Of a stretch of DNA of 64,000 bases, positions 1 through 11,513 are shown piece after piece. The position numbers were made by a program, and so were the translations under genes. The stretch lies in contig NW_011887299.1 of assembly GCF_000151315.2 (NCBI RefSeq), forward strand, positions 283,939-347,938, given 5' to 3'. This DNA is from Capsaspora owczarzaki ATCC 30864 (lineage: Eukaryota; Opisthokonta; Filasterea). Numbering within the stretch: the first letter of the stretch is position 1; each line of letters starts with the position of its first letter. Below the pieces are notes generated by a model, which saw nothing but the letters and a program-made list of their open reading frames with translations, did not search any database and was not told where the DNA came from.

Positions 1-2051
1 CGCAGCGATCTGAAGAAGCCGTGCCGTCCTTCGGTGCTGTGCGCTCGGCCGATAAACACGTCCGAACCCAAAGCTGAGAGATTGAGTGCGGTGGTCGAAG
101 CGCACGGGCACGCTACCAGACTTGACAGCATCGACAATAAACTGCCTCGAAGCTCGAGCGGCTGCATAACTGGACCATGGCCTGGAGGTGCGAAATCTTG
201 AGCGTGTTGTAGACTTGGCCGAGTTGCTGGAGCAGACGCATGACAATAATGTTCTGGAGCGGGCGAACGTACTGCTGCAGGCGGGCGTCGCTCTTGATGC
301 GAGCAATGATGGGCTCGACCTTCTTGCTCCAGTGGAGCGGGTGGAACTCAAACTCGAGCCACTGGAGCAGGTCGCGCAGCTCTTGGGAAGCAAACTGCGC
401 AATGCCGCGAACAGTCAAGTCCTCAATCAGGGACTCGCGGGACGGGGCGACCTGCAGACCAACGAGCGATGCCAGGCGGCGGGACTTTTCGACCACGTTC
501 TCGTCAAGCGCGAGGTGCTCTTCAGCTTGGGTGCGAGCCTTGGCGATCGGAATGGCGAGGGTGGCGAGCACGGCAGCGTTGGCCATGGCGCGGCCTTCCT
601 CTTGCGGGAGGTTTTTGCGGAAATCGCGCGAGAGCACAAACAGCAGGTGGTATGCGCTTGCGTGGAAGAGCAGGTTTTCCGACTTCCAAAACACCTGGGT
701 CAGACGCTGGTAGTACAGCGCCTTGACCTGGGGCTTGGGCGCGCGCTTGGACAGACCAATGAGCGAGTGAATGTCCTCGATCGCCTTGAAGGCCTCCTGC
801 CAGAGCTCGAGCTGCATGGCCGTGTTGAGCTGGTCAAAGCGGAGCTCAAGGTGGAGCTGGTGCGACTCGGGCTGCGTCAGGTTGACGGCGTGCAGGACGT
901 GCGAGTACTTTTGGATAAAGTCCAAGTGGTCGCGCAAAAGCTGGCAGGTGCGACGGAACTCGGTCTTGCGGGCGTACTTGATGCAAAACAAGAAGGCATG
1001 GCGCGCCGTGTGGGCGTACAGACCCTCAAGCTTGGCGTTGTTGCGCAGAATGTCAAGCACAGTGCGGTAGGCATCCCACAGGAAGCGCAGCCAAGGCGCC
1101 AAGAGCTCGCGATCGGTGCGGTCCTTGGTGCCCTCGCCACTGACAAGCGAGAGCATGAGGCTTTCGGGGGTCTCTGCAGCCTCCAAGTCCTCAATGTCGG
1201 CGAGCTGCGCGGACGAGGCCGACTTTTCGCGGGCCTTCTCAGCCTCCGACACGGCAAGCGTGAGGAAGTGGCGGACGATGACCTCGAGCGACGCGAGGTT
1301 GATGTGCTGGCAGACCTGCTTGTAGACGTACAGCGCGTCCTTGATCTGCTTGCTCTTGCGCGTCTCGACGCACAGATCAATCAGCTTGATCATGATTTCG
1401 TCGAGCGTCTTGCTCCAGGCGTTCTTCTTGTTGTTGATGGCATCGGACAGGATTTCGATGGCGACCTGCTTCTTGCCGACGTCGATCAGCTCTGTTGGAG
1501 CCGAGGGAGGGAAGGGGGGGGGGAAGCGGGGGGAAGGGTTATGAGCGATGTCGACACACGAGTGAAATCGAAGTTTGACTCTGCTTGCGATCGAGGTTTG
1601 GTCCCACCATACAACGGCACATACGAGACTTGCATCACAATCAGAAGAGGGGGAAGAAGGGGGGGTGGGTTGAAGGGGGGGAAGGCGAGTTGTCATGTGG
1701 GACAATGTTCTCTCCATCAAAAAAAAAAAAAAAAAAAAAAGTCAAGGAAAAGTAACGCAAAGAGACCAACAATTTCTAGGGCGATTTTGTGAGTACCTGC
1801 GTATAAAACTCGCTCGTCCGCAAACGCCCCACTTTGCGCGTCGAAAACACCTCGACCGTCCATTGCACCCCCACCCTCATTGACGCCAATCGCATGCCGC
1901 ATATCGTTTTGTGTCAGATTCCGCAGCGAGGGGAGGCGTCGCGGCGACGTGGACGCCACAGCGAGCGGTCAGACGGCGTGAGGCTGGGGAAAAATTCTTC
2001 AATGTTACCTTGAGCTCGAGTCAATGCCGAGTCAGGAGAGCCTCTTGACAT
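1..2051 (-). CDS. EIF3A: Eukaryotic translation initiation factor 3 subunit A, N-terminal part (partial)
   Basis: Scaffold subunit of the eIF3 complex, which holds the 40S ribosome during initiation in the cytosol. The first exon (2009-2051) encodes a short peptide ending PDSALTRAQ; a 517-bp intron (1492-2008, GT-AG) leads to the main exon (1491 down to the window edge), which opens ELIDVGKKQ, the family hallmark. The exon then follows human eIF3a nearly colinearly (TPESLMLSLVSGE, ELWQEAFKAIEDIHSL, VFWKSENLLFHAS) through the helical repeats and into the PCI domain. Two apparent one-base insertions (near 169 and 66) are needed to keep the family alignment close to the left edge; the pieces on either side (FIVDAVKSG, then SDVFIGRAHS) still read as eIF3a. 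The spectrin-like and C-terminal parts lie outside the window. Identity is firm; the frame slips may be sequence errors. Confidence 0.93.
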
Positions 2052-2378
2052 TGTTCAGATTTGATATGAGTTAGAAAGAGTGAGAGTCAAAAACAATTGC
2101 AATGGTGATTTTGTTCCACCATTTTGACCCTGAACATTCGAATAAAACATTGCTTTGAATGTTCAGTTATATTATGTTAATGCTTGTCTGAGCGAATTCG
2201 AATCAAGCGTTTCACACTCTTTTTTTTTTTTTTTTCTTTTTTGGGGACGTTTTGGCTGGATTTCCGTTGAGACATACACGCGCGCTTTTTCCCTTCTTCG
2301 TTTTTGCGCCTTCTCGTCACTCGCCAAGGCACCGTTCCCCCCATTCGTTCGCTCACCCTATAGCCAGCCCTGAACAGC

Positions 2379-3379
2379 ATGTCGCTTGTCGGATGGTCTG
2401 GAAAGGCCGTCGAGGCAGCCAAGAGCGCGCTTCGCTCCAACAACAAGGTCTTCTTGCCCAACTGGTACATGAAGGTCGTCAAGCCCGGCATCCCCGTCGC
2501 GCGAAACCAGGCAAGCTGATTGGAAAAGGGGAAGGGGAAGGAGAAGGAGTGGACAACGCTCGAGAGAGATCTGTCCTGCGCTGGCCTTTGAGACTGACCA
2601 TCGTGCTTTTCCCTTGTCCTCCCTGGATCCTTGCCGCCTTGCTCGTGCTTGATTAGGCCGTCTTCCATGTCCCGAAGGAAATGACCAAGTTTGACATTCG
2701 CAACTACCTCGCATCAATCTACGGTTTGGACGTGCTCGCAGTCAACACGGTCAACGTGATGGGCAGCCTCTCGCGCATCCACGGCCGGTGGCTGCGCTTC
2801 AACAAGGGGTACAAGAAGGCCTATGTCACCCTCGGATCAGAGTTCTCATACCCGCTGGCGGAGCCGGAGGCAAAGGCCCGCCGGCCGCGCGAGGAGTACC
2901 AGCGAACGGTGCCGCACACGCTCATCGTGCCGACGCTCAGCGCAAACTCACGAACGCTGCGCAACGAGCCGCGCCTGGCCGCGCGCTTGAGACGCAAGGA
3001 GGGTGTGCAGAAGCTTGTTGACAGCCTCCAGCTTGCAGGACCTACGCCGGCGGCCCAAGAAGCGCTTGCTAAAATCCAGGAGGAAACGCAGCAGCTCGCT
3101 CGCGGCCGTGCTCGCCAGCGTGCTGATGTCAAGGCTGCCGCTGCCGCTGTGGTTGCCAAGCAGAAGGAGACGGCTGCCGCCGTCGCTCGTGCACGCAAGG
3201 CGCTCAAAGAAGGCAGCGCCATGCCCAAAGAGCGCGTTGACACAAAGTCTGCGTTTGCCAAGCAGCTGGCCCGAGGACGGATAGTGGATCGCGAGCAAAC
3301 CGAGCCCGCGCCAGCTGCTGCAAATGCTACTGCTGCTGCTGCTCCATCAGGAGACGTTCCGCCACCACCCGTGGCATAG
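2379..3379 (+). CDS. MRPL23: Mitochondrial ribosomal protein L23 (uL23m)
   Basis: Large-subunit protein of the mitochondrial ribosome, near the exit tunnel. Two exons: 2379-2510 and 2657-3379, 284 aa. The join VARNQ/AVFHVPKEMTKFDIRNYL matches the conserved uL23m core (human VQFRIPMEMTRVDLRNYL), followed by IYGLDVLAVNTVNVMG. The intron begins GCAAGC and ends TTAG, so it is a GC-AG intron; no GT donor nearby keeps the frame. The C-terminal ~110 residues are an alanine-, arginine- and glutamine-rich extension without clear similarity to the bacterial protein. The start was chosen as the first ATG giving the conserved N-terminal LPNWYMKVVKPG segment. No long mitochondrial presequence is obvious beyond the first ~20 residues. 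It sits convergent to squalene synthase. Confidence 0.92.
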
Positions 3380-3715
3380 ATGAAGGGGAACGTACTGTAA
3401 TTGTTTTTTTATCTCTTGGTTCTGTTCGGGTTTTAATTCAACAAAATACAAACCGGCGTTTTTTTTTGTTTTGTTGTTGTTCCTCTATTCTCTGGATATC
3501 GTTTGATGAAGCTGACAACGTTTCCAACCCATACATTGAGCAAATTGTTGGCGAAGAAACCAAAAGCTGGATTTCAGAAATGCAGGTAGATTAATGACAA
3601 ACTCGAATGGCAACAAACCAAAGGCAATCACAACGCAATCACATCAAAACAACGGGCCTTCTATTCAACACGTCACTTTGCGCACCCGGCTTTTTTTTTT
3701 CTCTCTCTCTTGTTT
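3380..3715. other. Convergent 3' intergenic region, MRPL23 / squalene synthase
   Basis: 336 bp between two converging genes. It holds T-rich runs and presumably the two 3' UTRs. No gene or structured RNA is seen. Confidence 0.6.
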
Positions 3716-5309
3716 TTAAACAGCAATCGCAGTCCCGCGGCGAGCCCACCAGACGCCAGCTGCAACAAGGCCAAGAGCGAACGCGGCTTGGGAATATTTC
3801 GCCGAGGCAGAAGGTTCTGGTTGCGAAGGGCATGCAATCAAGCCTGCGCGAAGCATAACTTTTGCGCGCTCAATTGCAGCGACGGTTGCCTCGTACGAAG
3901 GATCCTCAGTCCGCACGCGCGACTCTAGGTTTGCCAAAAACTCGCCGAAAATTGCGTACAAATTGGGCATGTTGGTTGCACCCATCATGAGCTTGACGGC
4001 GAGAGCCTTGCGAATCTACGAAAGCATTGGAGCAAAACAGTGTTGGTTGACGCCAGATTCCAACCCACACGCCTCTCTCTCGCTCTCTCCAACTGCACGC
4101 ACGCGCAACAACTTGCTACATTACCTTGACGCCCGTGCGAGTAAACACTTGGTGGTTGTCATAGACGAGCGCCAGAGTGGCAATGGCCATGACTTGGGGA
4201 ATGGCGCAAAAATTAAAGACAGACTGATTGCGGAGGCTGGACATGTAGGCAAACACGTCGGGGATGTGCGCAAGCGCGTCGGTGACCAGGTCGTTCAAGC
4301 ACGCCAGGGCAGCCGCCTTGTTCTCGGGCGCGCGGAAATCGTCGAGCTTGCCGTTGGGGGCATACTTGATCCACACGGCACGCGGCCAGAAAATGCGACC
4401 ATCGATAATGTCTTCCAAGTAGTCGCGGATGATGTTTGTCTTTTGCAGGAAGAGGCCCATGGAGTTGGACAGGTGCTCGGACGTGCCAACCGCCTCCGAC
4501 TCGAGCCCAGATGCAGCGAAAATCTTGGACAGGCCGATGCCGACGAGGCCAGCGACATAGTGGCAGTACTGCAAAAGGGACACAGAGAGTAGAGTTGAAC
4601 GTGAGTGAGTGACGGTGGCCAGACAAACCCAAACAAACCAAAAAAAAAAACCCAAATCAAACACAAAAAATACAACCGGCTCACCTCGTTATAATCATCC
4701 TTGGTGTGCACTTGGGCGCCAAGGAACTTGCTCATGCCCAGACCCATGCGCTTTGTAATGTCAGCAATGACCTCCTGGTACGCGGGGCGGAGCTTGAGGA
4801 ACTCTGCAATGACGACGTCAAAGTCCACCAGCAGATGGCGGTCGGCTTCATCAGGCCCGTTGCCATTGAACGTCCAGCCGGTCTTGTAGATGATTTCGTG
4901 GAAGTCAACCAACAGCGGGACTTTGACCTCGTTGGCAAGGGTCATGTCGTCCTCGATCGTGTCCAGTCCACGCAACACCAGGTAAAAAATGCAGATGGCC
5001 GGGCGCAGCTCGCCGTCCAGCGCCTGGATGACGGCAGCAAACGATCGGCTTGTTGCCTCCAGCAAACGGTAGCACTTTTGCATGGATTCTGGCAGAGCGG
5101 ACTACAAGCACAATGATTTTTGGCACCAAAACGTTAGAGTTCATTCAGGCCACAATCGTTCAGCAATTGCAAGAGCTGTGTACTGAGCTGCTGTTTTGAT
5201 CATTATTTGTTACCAGGTCGTTCTTGGGCATGATGGCTTGCTGGCCGCCAAGAAACTTGAACTTGCACAGTGCCCACAGTTCGTCGGGATGCAGAATGAG
5301 TGAGGCCAT
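3716..5309 (-). CDS. FDFT1: Squalene synthase (farnesyl-diphosphate farnesyltransferase)
   Basis: Condenses two farnesyl diphosphates to squalene with NADPH, the first committed sterol step, at the ER membrane. Four exons (5214-5309, 4685-5101, 4125-4568, 3716-4015), all GT-AG and phase 0, give about 418 aa, the usual length. Seen: [17 protein letters not shown], the first Asp-rich motif [20 protein letters not shown], the NADPH/second Asp-rich segment [13 protein letters not shown], then [20 protein letters not shown]. The last ~25 residues contain a hydrophobic stretch ([14 protein letters not shown]) followed by WARR, consistent with the C-terminal membrane anchor. An in-frame upstream ATG at 5348 would add 13 residues. 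The gene diverges from HMG-CoA reductase, another sterol-pathway enzyme. Confidence 0.95.
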
Positions 5310-5348
5310 TGTTTTTGTGTAATCTGGCGCGAAGACCGCAAGTGACAA

Positions 5349-7677
5349 ATCAAGAAGGATGAGTTTTATGGTCCAGCGTGTTGCTATTCTTTCGTTTTGC
5401 TAAATCATTCAGAGAGAAAGAAGAAAAGCGACACGAAACCGGGCAAGCGAGGAGGAGAGCAGGAGGGCGGGGAGGGAGTGTGATGAACGCATGTGTGTTT
5501 TGCATTCGCAGAGGATGATTGAAGCTTTGGCGTCTTCCCCCTTTTTCGATTCTCTTCCCCCTCCTTCTCACAGGTGGAGATCAGACACAGGAGTGAGTAG
5601 AAGGTTGTGTCACTGGTGTCGCAGGTGGAGGGAGGCGGACAGGGCGAACGCATCAGGTTGACGTGTGGTTGACGCTGTCGGCGTTTCTCTTGGCTGTTGT
5701 TTCAGCTCCCTACGATCGTGTCCACGCCTTCGACGTTTCACTGCCTTGCTCTCTCGACATGGTGTGTTGGAGAGTTTGCCGTCATTTGCAAATGCGAGCA
5801 ACGTCTGCTCGTCTTTTGTGTCACTCGAGAGTGGTGGTGGGCTTTATCGTGTTTGAGCATTGAAGCGTTGGGCCGCCGCTCTTTTGTTCTCGCTCCAGCG
5901 CCACCGCCGCCTCCTCCTCTCCTCGCCTTCTCCTACTCCCAGCACAGATCCACACAAAACTCTGTCAAATAACCTTACATAAGAACAGGAAATTTTCAAC
6001 AGCAGAAGAAAACGACTGATTTTCTTTATTTCGTTCCATGGTGTGATTTTCATGGGATTGAGCGTCCAATCGTATCGCTTATTCCTCACGCGCTTTTTTT
6101 TTCGGTTTTTTTGACTTTGGGGTTTGAACTTGAACGCCATCTGCTGCTTGTGCGCGGCTGCTGCTCGCTCCTGCCACGCTCTCTCTTGAAGAAAGAGTGT
6201 AGTCACCTGGGCGTTACTCCACAGCCGAGCAACAGCGCCGAACGCCAGGGAGAAAAGGACACACCAGGAGCTGGTTGTTTCGGAGGTAGTTTCAAAGAAA
6301 CCGCTGGATTTCTCGCGTTTTTCTGTTCATCTCGCTGCGACCGCTGTTGTTCCATCATCCCCACTCTATTGTTTTTGAATTGTAATGTCGCTGGTCTCTG
6401 CAACGTGTCATCAATCTACTTGATCGTGGAATTTTTTTTCTTGTTTTTGTGCTTTTTGTCATTCTTCCTTTTTTTTTTTCTTCTGTTTTGCCGTTCGGTT
6501 TTTTTTTTTCTACTTTTCCATTGCAATTTCTTTTGTTGAGGTAACGAATCGCACACATTCATTTGACCTCGACATTTGGCTTCCAACTGTACCACAACAC
6601 TTGCACCCGTTGCATTGGCCGCGAGAGAAAAAGCGACGTGTCCCAGCGTGCCATCACGCTCGCGTGGTAGAGCGATCTTTTTCGGTCGGCTCCTTTCAAC
6701 CTCCCTGCTTTTTTTTTTAACATGAACACCATCCATTGGCTCCAGCAAACGGTATCGTTATTCCGTGTCGAGGTTCTTCTTTGTCTTTCAAAAAGGGGGG
6801 TGAGGTGGCGATTGGCGATGAGGCAAGGGACCAAGTCAGAAAAACAGCGGCAAAAAAAACCAAAAAACCCAAAAAAAAACTGAAGAAAAAAAAAACTCAC
6901 GCCATTTCAATCCGTTTCAATGGGTCTCTGGTGACGCGCGCCCAAAAGTTTGTGCGTGTCACGGTGGTTTGTTCCGCCATTGAATACGCAAAGCCAGCCA
7001 TCGATCGGTGTGCTTGCATGTTTGTTGAATTCTTGATGATGATTGGGAGCGCGGAAGAGGGAGCCGCAATCGCACGAACTCCTCATGTTGTCCGAAAACG
7101 CACTCTCAAACATGTCGCAACCTCGTGGATTGGACTCGCTGGTCCAAAGCGCTGTGGGTTGCGCGGGGTGCGCTCGTCCTACTTTGAAACAAAATTAAGC
7201 CGATGACAGTGGGACGGTTGAGTTGGATTTCTTGTTGGAATGGGTCGAAAACAAGAAGAAGAAAAAAAACGGTCCAAAACACAAAACGCCCAAAACATCC
7301 CACGCTCGCATCCCAGCGTAGAAAATGCGTTCCCGAGATAGTGCTCGCTCTGCGGAGCTTGTTGAAAACTCAGTACAAACGCAAAGCTATTTTGGAAGAC
7401 AATGGGGGGGGTTTGGAGCAGAGGAACGGAGCTGGTGTTTGTACGCAAAGAGTTTAGAACTACTCGCTGAAAAAGGAAACTGCTGCCTGTTGAGAAGCCT
7501 TGTCCTTGAGCTGCTGGCGTGCATATGAGTCGTGATGAGAACTGCGATTGCAATCGCTATGATTTTATAACGCGTTCCGTCCTCGGTGCTCACCCCCTTC
7601 CCCCCCCCCTGCTCGAACTCTGAAAATGTATTTGGCAGGTTTGTCCTTTTCGTTCTTTTCCAAATCTAAATCAAGAA
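5349..7677. promoter_or_regulatory. Divergent intergenic region between squalene synthase and HMG-CoA reductase
   Basis: 2.3 kb with no convincing coding sequence. The open frames here are low-complexity (Phe/Lys-rich, from poly-T and poly-A runs). It must contain both promoters and 5' UTRs, possibly with 5' UTR introns. Several ATTGG/CCAAT pentamers and poly-pyrimidine tracts occur, but none can be called a sterol-response element by eye. Confidence 0.5.
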
Positions 7678-8243
7678 ATGGCCGCCACATCCTCTTCTGC
7701 TTCTTCTGCCACGCCAACTTTTGAAGTCCGAGCACCACAGCCAGGAACCGCACTCGGCATGTTCCACAACCACATCAAGCGCGTGGCTTCGCGCCCGCTG
7801 GAGGCCCTCCTTGCCTTCGCCATCATCATTGCCATTGGCGCCGCGCCATTTTTCAACCAAAAGCTGCTCAGCAAGGGTGCGCGCCATGCCCCGTGGAGCT
7901 CGTTCAGCTCTTCGACGGGCGTTGTCAACATGACCTACTGGGAAGAGGTGAGTCCTTCGCTCTGACCTTTCCAAACAGAAACAAAAAAAAAAAAAAAAAA
8001 AAAAAACTCGCTTGCATGAACTCACAAAAAAACCAAAAAAAACTCAAAAACAACACTTTGCAGGGTGTCAAATCCTCGGAGGTCCTGCTCCTCATCACCT
8101 GCAATTGCATCACCATTCTGTACGTCTACTTTATGTACTCCAAGATGCGCAAGCTCGGCTCCAAGTACTGGATTGGTGAGTGGATGTTGTTCACTTGTTT
8201 GGAGGTTTGTGCTTTTTGAACAAACTCGAAAACTCAACATTTC

Positions 8244-8289
<46 letters not shown>

Positions 8290-11200
8290 ACAGGCTGCTT
8301 TGCCGTCATCACCGTCTTTAGCAGCTTCCTCGTGGCTGCTGGCCTCCTCCACTATGCTGGCATCCGCGCGTCGATTGTTCTCAGCGAGGCCATCCCGTTC
8401 CTCTTCTTTGTGATTGGTCTCGAAAGCGCTTACACGCTGGCGCGCCGCGTCTACCGCCTCGACATGCAAACCCCAGTGGATACTGCTTCGTCGAGCACGT
8501 CGAGCGCGGCTGCTTCGCCTGTGGCCAGCGTCGTCGCCAAGGCCGTTTCATCCCTGGCATACTCTTCCACTCTTGAATGTGCCGGAATGAGCGGCGTTCT
8601 GCTTGCCGGTACTCTGTCCGGTGTGCCACAAGCGCGCGACATTTGCCTGTACGGTGCCCTGGCAGTTGTGGTCAACTACATCTTGATGCACTCGTTCTAC
8701 CCTGCCGCCCTTGCTGTGCATCTCAAGCGCCGTCACATCAAGCGCACCGCATCGACCACCAAGCCGACTGACGCTCTGGCCCAGCAGCCGCAAGCCACTG
8801 CCTCCCGCTCAGTCACCGCCTCCGTCACCCAAGCAGTCGAGCTCGAGCAGTGGATGGCTGCTGTTGACACGGATGCCGACCAAGCCACTGGCTCCAACGA
8901 CCGCATGAAGCTGATTGTTGTTGTCGGCGTTATTCTCATGAATCTGCTCAACCCGGTCAGCCTGACTTCGACTCCCACTCAAGAAACTGCTCTCCCGACC
9001 AACCTGCAAGCAAGCGCCGTTCAGGCTGCTGCTGCTGCTGCTGCTACGACCGTTGCCGCTGCCCCTGCTTCGGCCGTTCCGTTGGATCCGTACACCGATG
9101 CCGTCACGTTTGTTCACGACATGTGCAATGAGCTGGCCTTCTTTGGCCCCATGCAACGTTCGTGCCTCACGGTCGGAGACGCCGTGCTCGATACCCTCTC
9201 GTACGGCGAGCCCGCGGCTCTGGCCATGGTCGTCACCCTCGTTCTGATTTGCATGATCAAGTACATTTTTGTGGACAAGGCTTATGAGATTCGCGCCAGC
9301 GCCGCAGCTCCAGTTCGTGCCGCGCCGCGCATCACGACCTCTGCGGTTGATGCCGTGCCGCTGTCCGCCTCCGACTCTGAGCCGACTCGCCCTGGGCGCT
9401 CGCTGTCCATGCTGAGCCTCGTCGGCGAAGACCTCAGTGAGGGCGCTCTGTCCGTCTCCCATTCGTCTCGCGCCTCGGCGCCGGACTCTCCCACCCTGGC
9501 GCCCGTCACGCTTGCTGCTCCCAAGCCCATCAAGCTCGAGCGTCACGTTGCAACGTTCTCGCTGGCCGGCGACGACACTGAGACTCCCGCCGCGTCTGCC
9601 TGCGTCTCGCCCGCTCCTGTCGAACGGATCTTCCCCACGCTCAAGTCGTCGAATGCCGTCACTGGTGTTGCCGTTGCTACCCAGACTCTTTCTGAGGCTG
9701 CGGTCGTGGCCGACCTCGTCCAAGGCAGCGTCCCTCGTGTACAGACTGAAGCATCGTCCTCGGCCGCCGCCACTCGCCCCGTCGACGAGTGCGCCAAGAT
9801 TCTCGAAAACCCTGCTCTCGGCGCCGCTGCTCTGACCAATGCCGAAATCATCGCCTTGGTGGACGCCAAGAAGATTCAGCCCTACAACCTCGAGAAGGCC
9901 CTCGATACGTACGAACATGGCGTTGAGATTCGTCGCCTCCTCACCGCTCGCGAGTTGACCAAACAGTCGGCCCACGGCCTCGGCACCAACGGCAACACGG
10001 GCGTCACCCCCGCCGCCGCTGTTGCTGACATCCCGTTCACCAACTACGACTACACCAAGGTCCTCGGCCAGTGCTGCGAGAACGTTATCGGGTACATTCC
10101 CATCCCTGTCGGCACTGTCGGACCCCTCCTGCTGGACGGCGTCGAGTACACTGTTCCCATGGCCACCACAGAAGGCTGCCTCTTGGCCAGCACCCATCGC
10201 GGCTGCAAGGCCCTGCATATGGCAGGTGGTGTGAGCAGCGCACTGCTGAACGACGGCATGACTCGCGGCCCTGTGGTTCGCGCCACCTCCGTCCACGAAG
10301 CCGCCGACCTCAAGCAGTGGCTCGACTCGCCCGAAGGCTTTGCTGATTTCAAGTCCGCCTTTGACAGCACCAGTCGCTTTGCTCGCCTCCAGAATGTCCA
10401 CATTGCCATCGCAGGCCGCCTTGTATACATTCGTGTGCGGACAACGACTGGCGACGCCATGGGCATGAACATGATTTCCAAGGGCACCGAAAAGGCGCTG
10501 GCTCGTCTCCAAGAGCACTACCCCACCATTGAGGTCGTCAGCTTGAGTGGCAACTACTGCACCGACAAAAAGCCCGCTGCCATCAACTGGATTCAGGGTC
10601 GCGGCAAGTCGGTCGTCTGCGAAGCCGTCATCTCTGGCGACATTGTCACCAAGATTCTCAAGACCAGCATCCCTGCTCTCGTGGACTTGAACATGTCCAA
10701 GAATTTGATTGGATCTGCCATGGCTGGCTCTATCGGTAGGCAGCTGTTTGATTGGTTTTTTTTTTCCTTTTTTGTTCTTGTTTTCGTTTTTTTAATTTTT
10801 TGCTCTTGTTATATGTCTTCCTTTATCGTTTGTTGACAAGCTGTCGAGTTGAGCGCAGCACTAACTCTCTTTGCTTCTGGTTTCTTTGGTAGGTGGATTC
10901 AACGCCCATGCTGCCAACATTGTCACTGCCATTTACATCGCTACGGGTCAAGACCCCGCCCAGAATGTTGAGAGCTCGAACTGCATGACATTGATGGAGA
11001 GGTGCAAACACTTGCCTTTGCGGTTGGGAGAGGGTGAAGCGAGATGTGCCAAGTACTCACTGTCGCCAAAATTTCGTTCTCGACAACAGCATCAACGGCG
11101 GCAAAGACCTGCTCATGACCTGCTCTATGCCCTCCATCGAAGTCGGAACCATTGGTGGCGGCACGCAACTGCCCGCACAGAGCGCGTGCTTGTCCATGTT

Positions 11201-11513
11201 GGGCGTGAAGGGTGCGCATCAGACCAATCCCGGCCAAAACGCACAGCAACTCGCAAGGGTCATTTGCGCGTCCGTTATGGCTGGCGAGCTGTCGCTCATG
11301 TCTGCTTTGGCTGCGGGTCACTTGGTCAAGAGCCACATGACGCACAACCGCTCCAGCCAGAACCTGCTGGACTCGTCCAGCCGATCAGGCAGTCTGGCCA
11401 ATCTGACGCGCTCCGCTCCCGCCACCCCCGGATCGCTCGAAGGTGTCATGATTCTGCCTCGCGTCCAAGCGCCAGCTTCCGCGCCAATTGTTGGCAGCTG
11501 CATCAAGTCTTAG
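7678..11513 (+). CDS. HMGCR: 3-hydroxy-3-methylglutaryl-CoA reductase (class I, NADPH)
   Basis: Rate-limiting mevalonate-pathway enzyme of the ER. Five exons (7678-7947, 8064-8175, 8294-10735, 10893-11001, 11054-11513) give about 1130 aa. The N-terminal half has about seven hydrophobic segments (for example [77 protein letters not shown]). The catalytic domain starts near residue 630. Key residues seen: Glu in [15 protein letters not shown], Lys in [11 protein letters not shown], Asp in [13 protein letters not shown] and His in [14 protein letters not shown]; the Ser after HNR matches the AMPK-regulated serine of the human enzyme (Ser872). The protein is ~240 aa longer than human HMGCR, mostly in the membrane region and a Ser/Ala-rich linker. 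The 52-bp intron 4 junction is the least certain. Confidence 0.95.
8245..8289 (+). repeat. (TGC)15 microsatellite at the 3' end of HMGCR intron 2
   Basis: Fifteen uninterrupted TGC units run to 4 nt before the exon 3 acceptor (ACAG at 8290-8293). The repeat takes the place of a polypyrimidine tract. Confidence 0.95.

Noticed and set aside
188-1792. Long plus-strand open frame (~530 codons) over eIF3a
   Set aside because: Antisense shadow of the conserved eIF3a exon; composition and lack of similarity fit a by-product of GC-rich third positions.
6111-6539. Possible small hydrophobic protein in the HMGCR upstream region
   Set aside because: Phe-rich C-terminus comes from poly-T runs; no start context, splice support or similarity.
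5349-7677. Sterol-response elements in the divergent HMGCR/FDFT1 region
   Set aside because: Only scattered CCAAT-type pentamers and near-matches; these are expected by chance, and no clear site can be called by eye.
8809-10518. Minus-strand open frame of ~570 codons opposite HMGCR
   Set aside because: Antisense shadow of a well-supported enzyme; Gly/Arg-rich nonsense composition.
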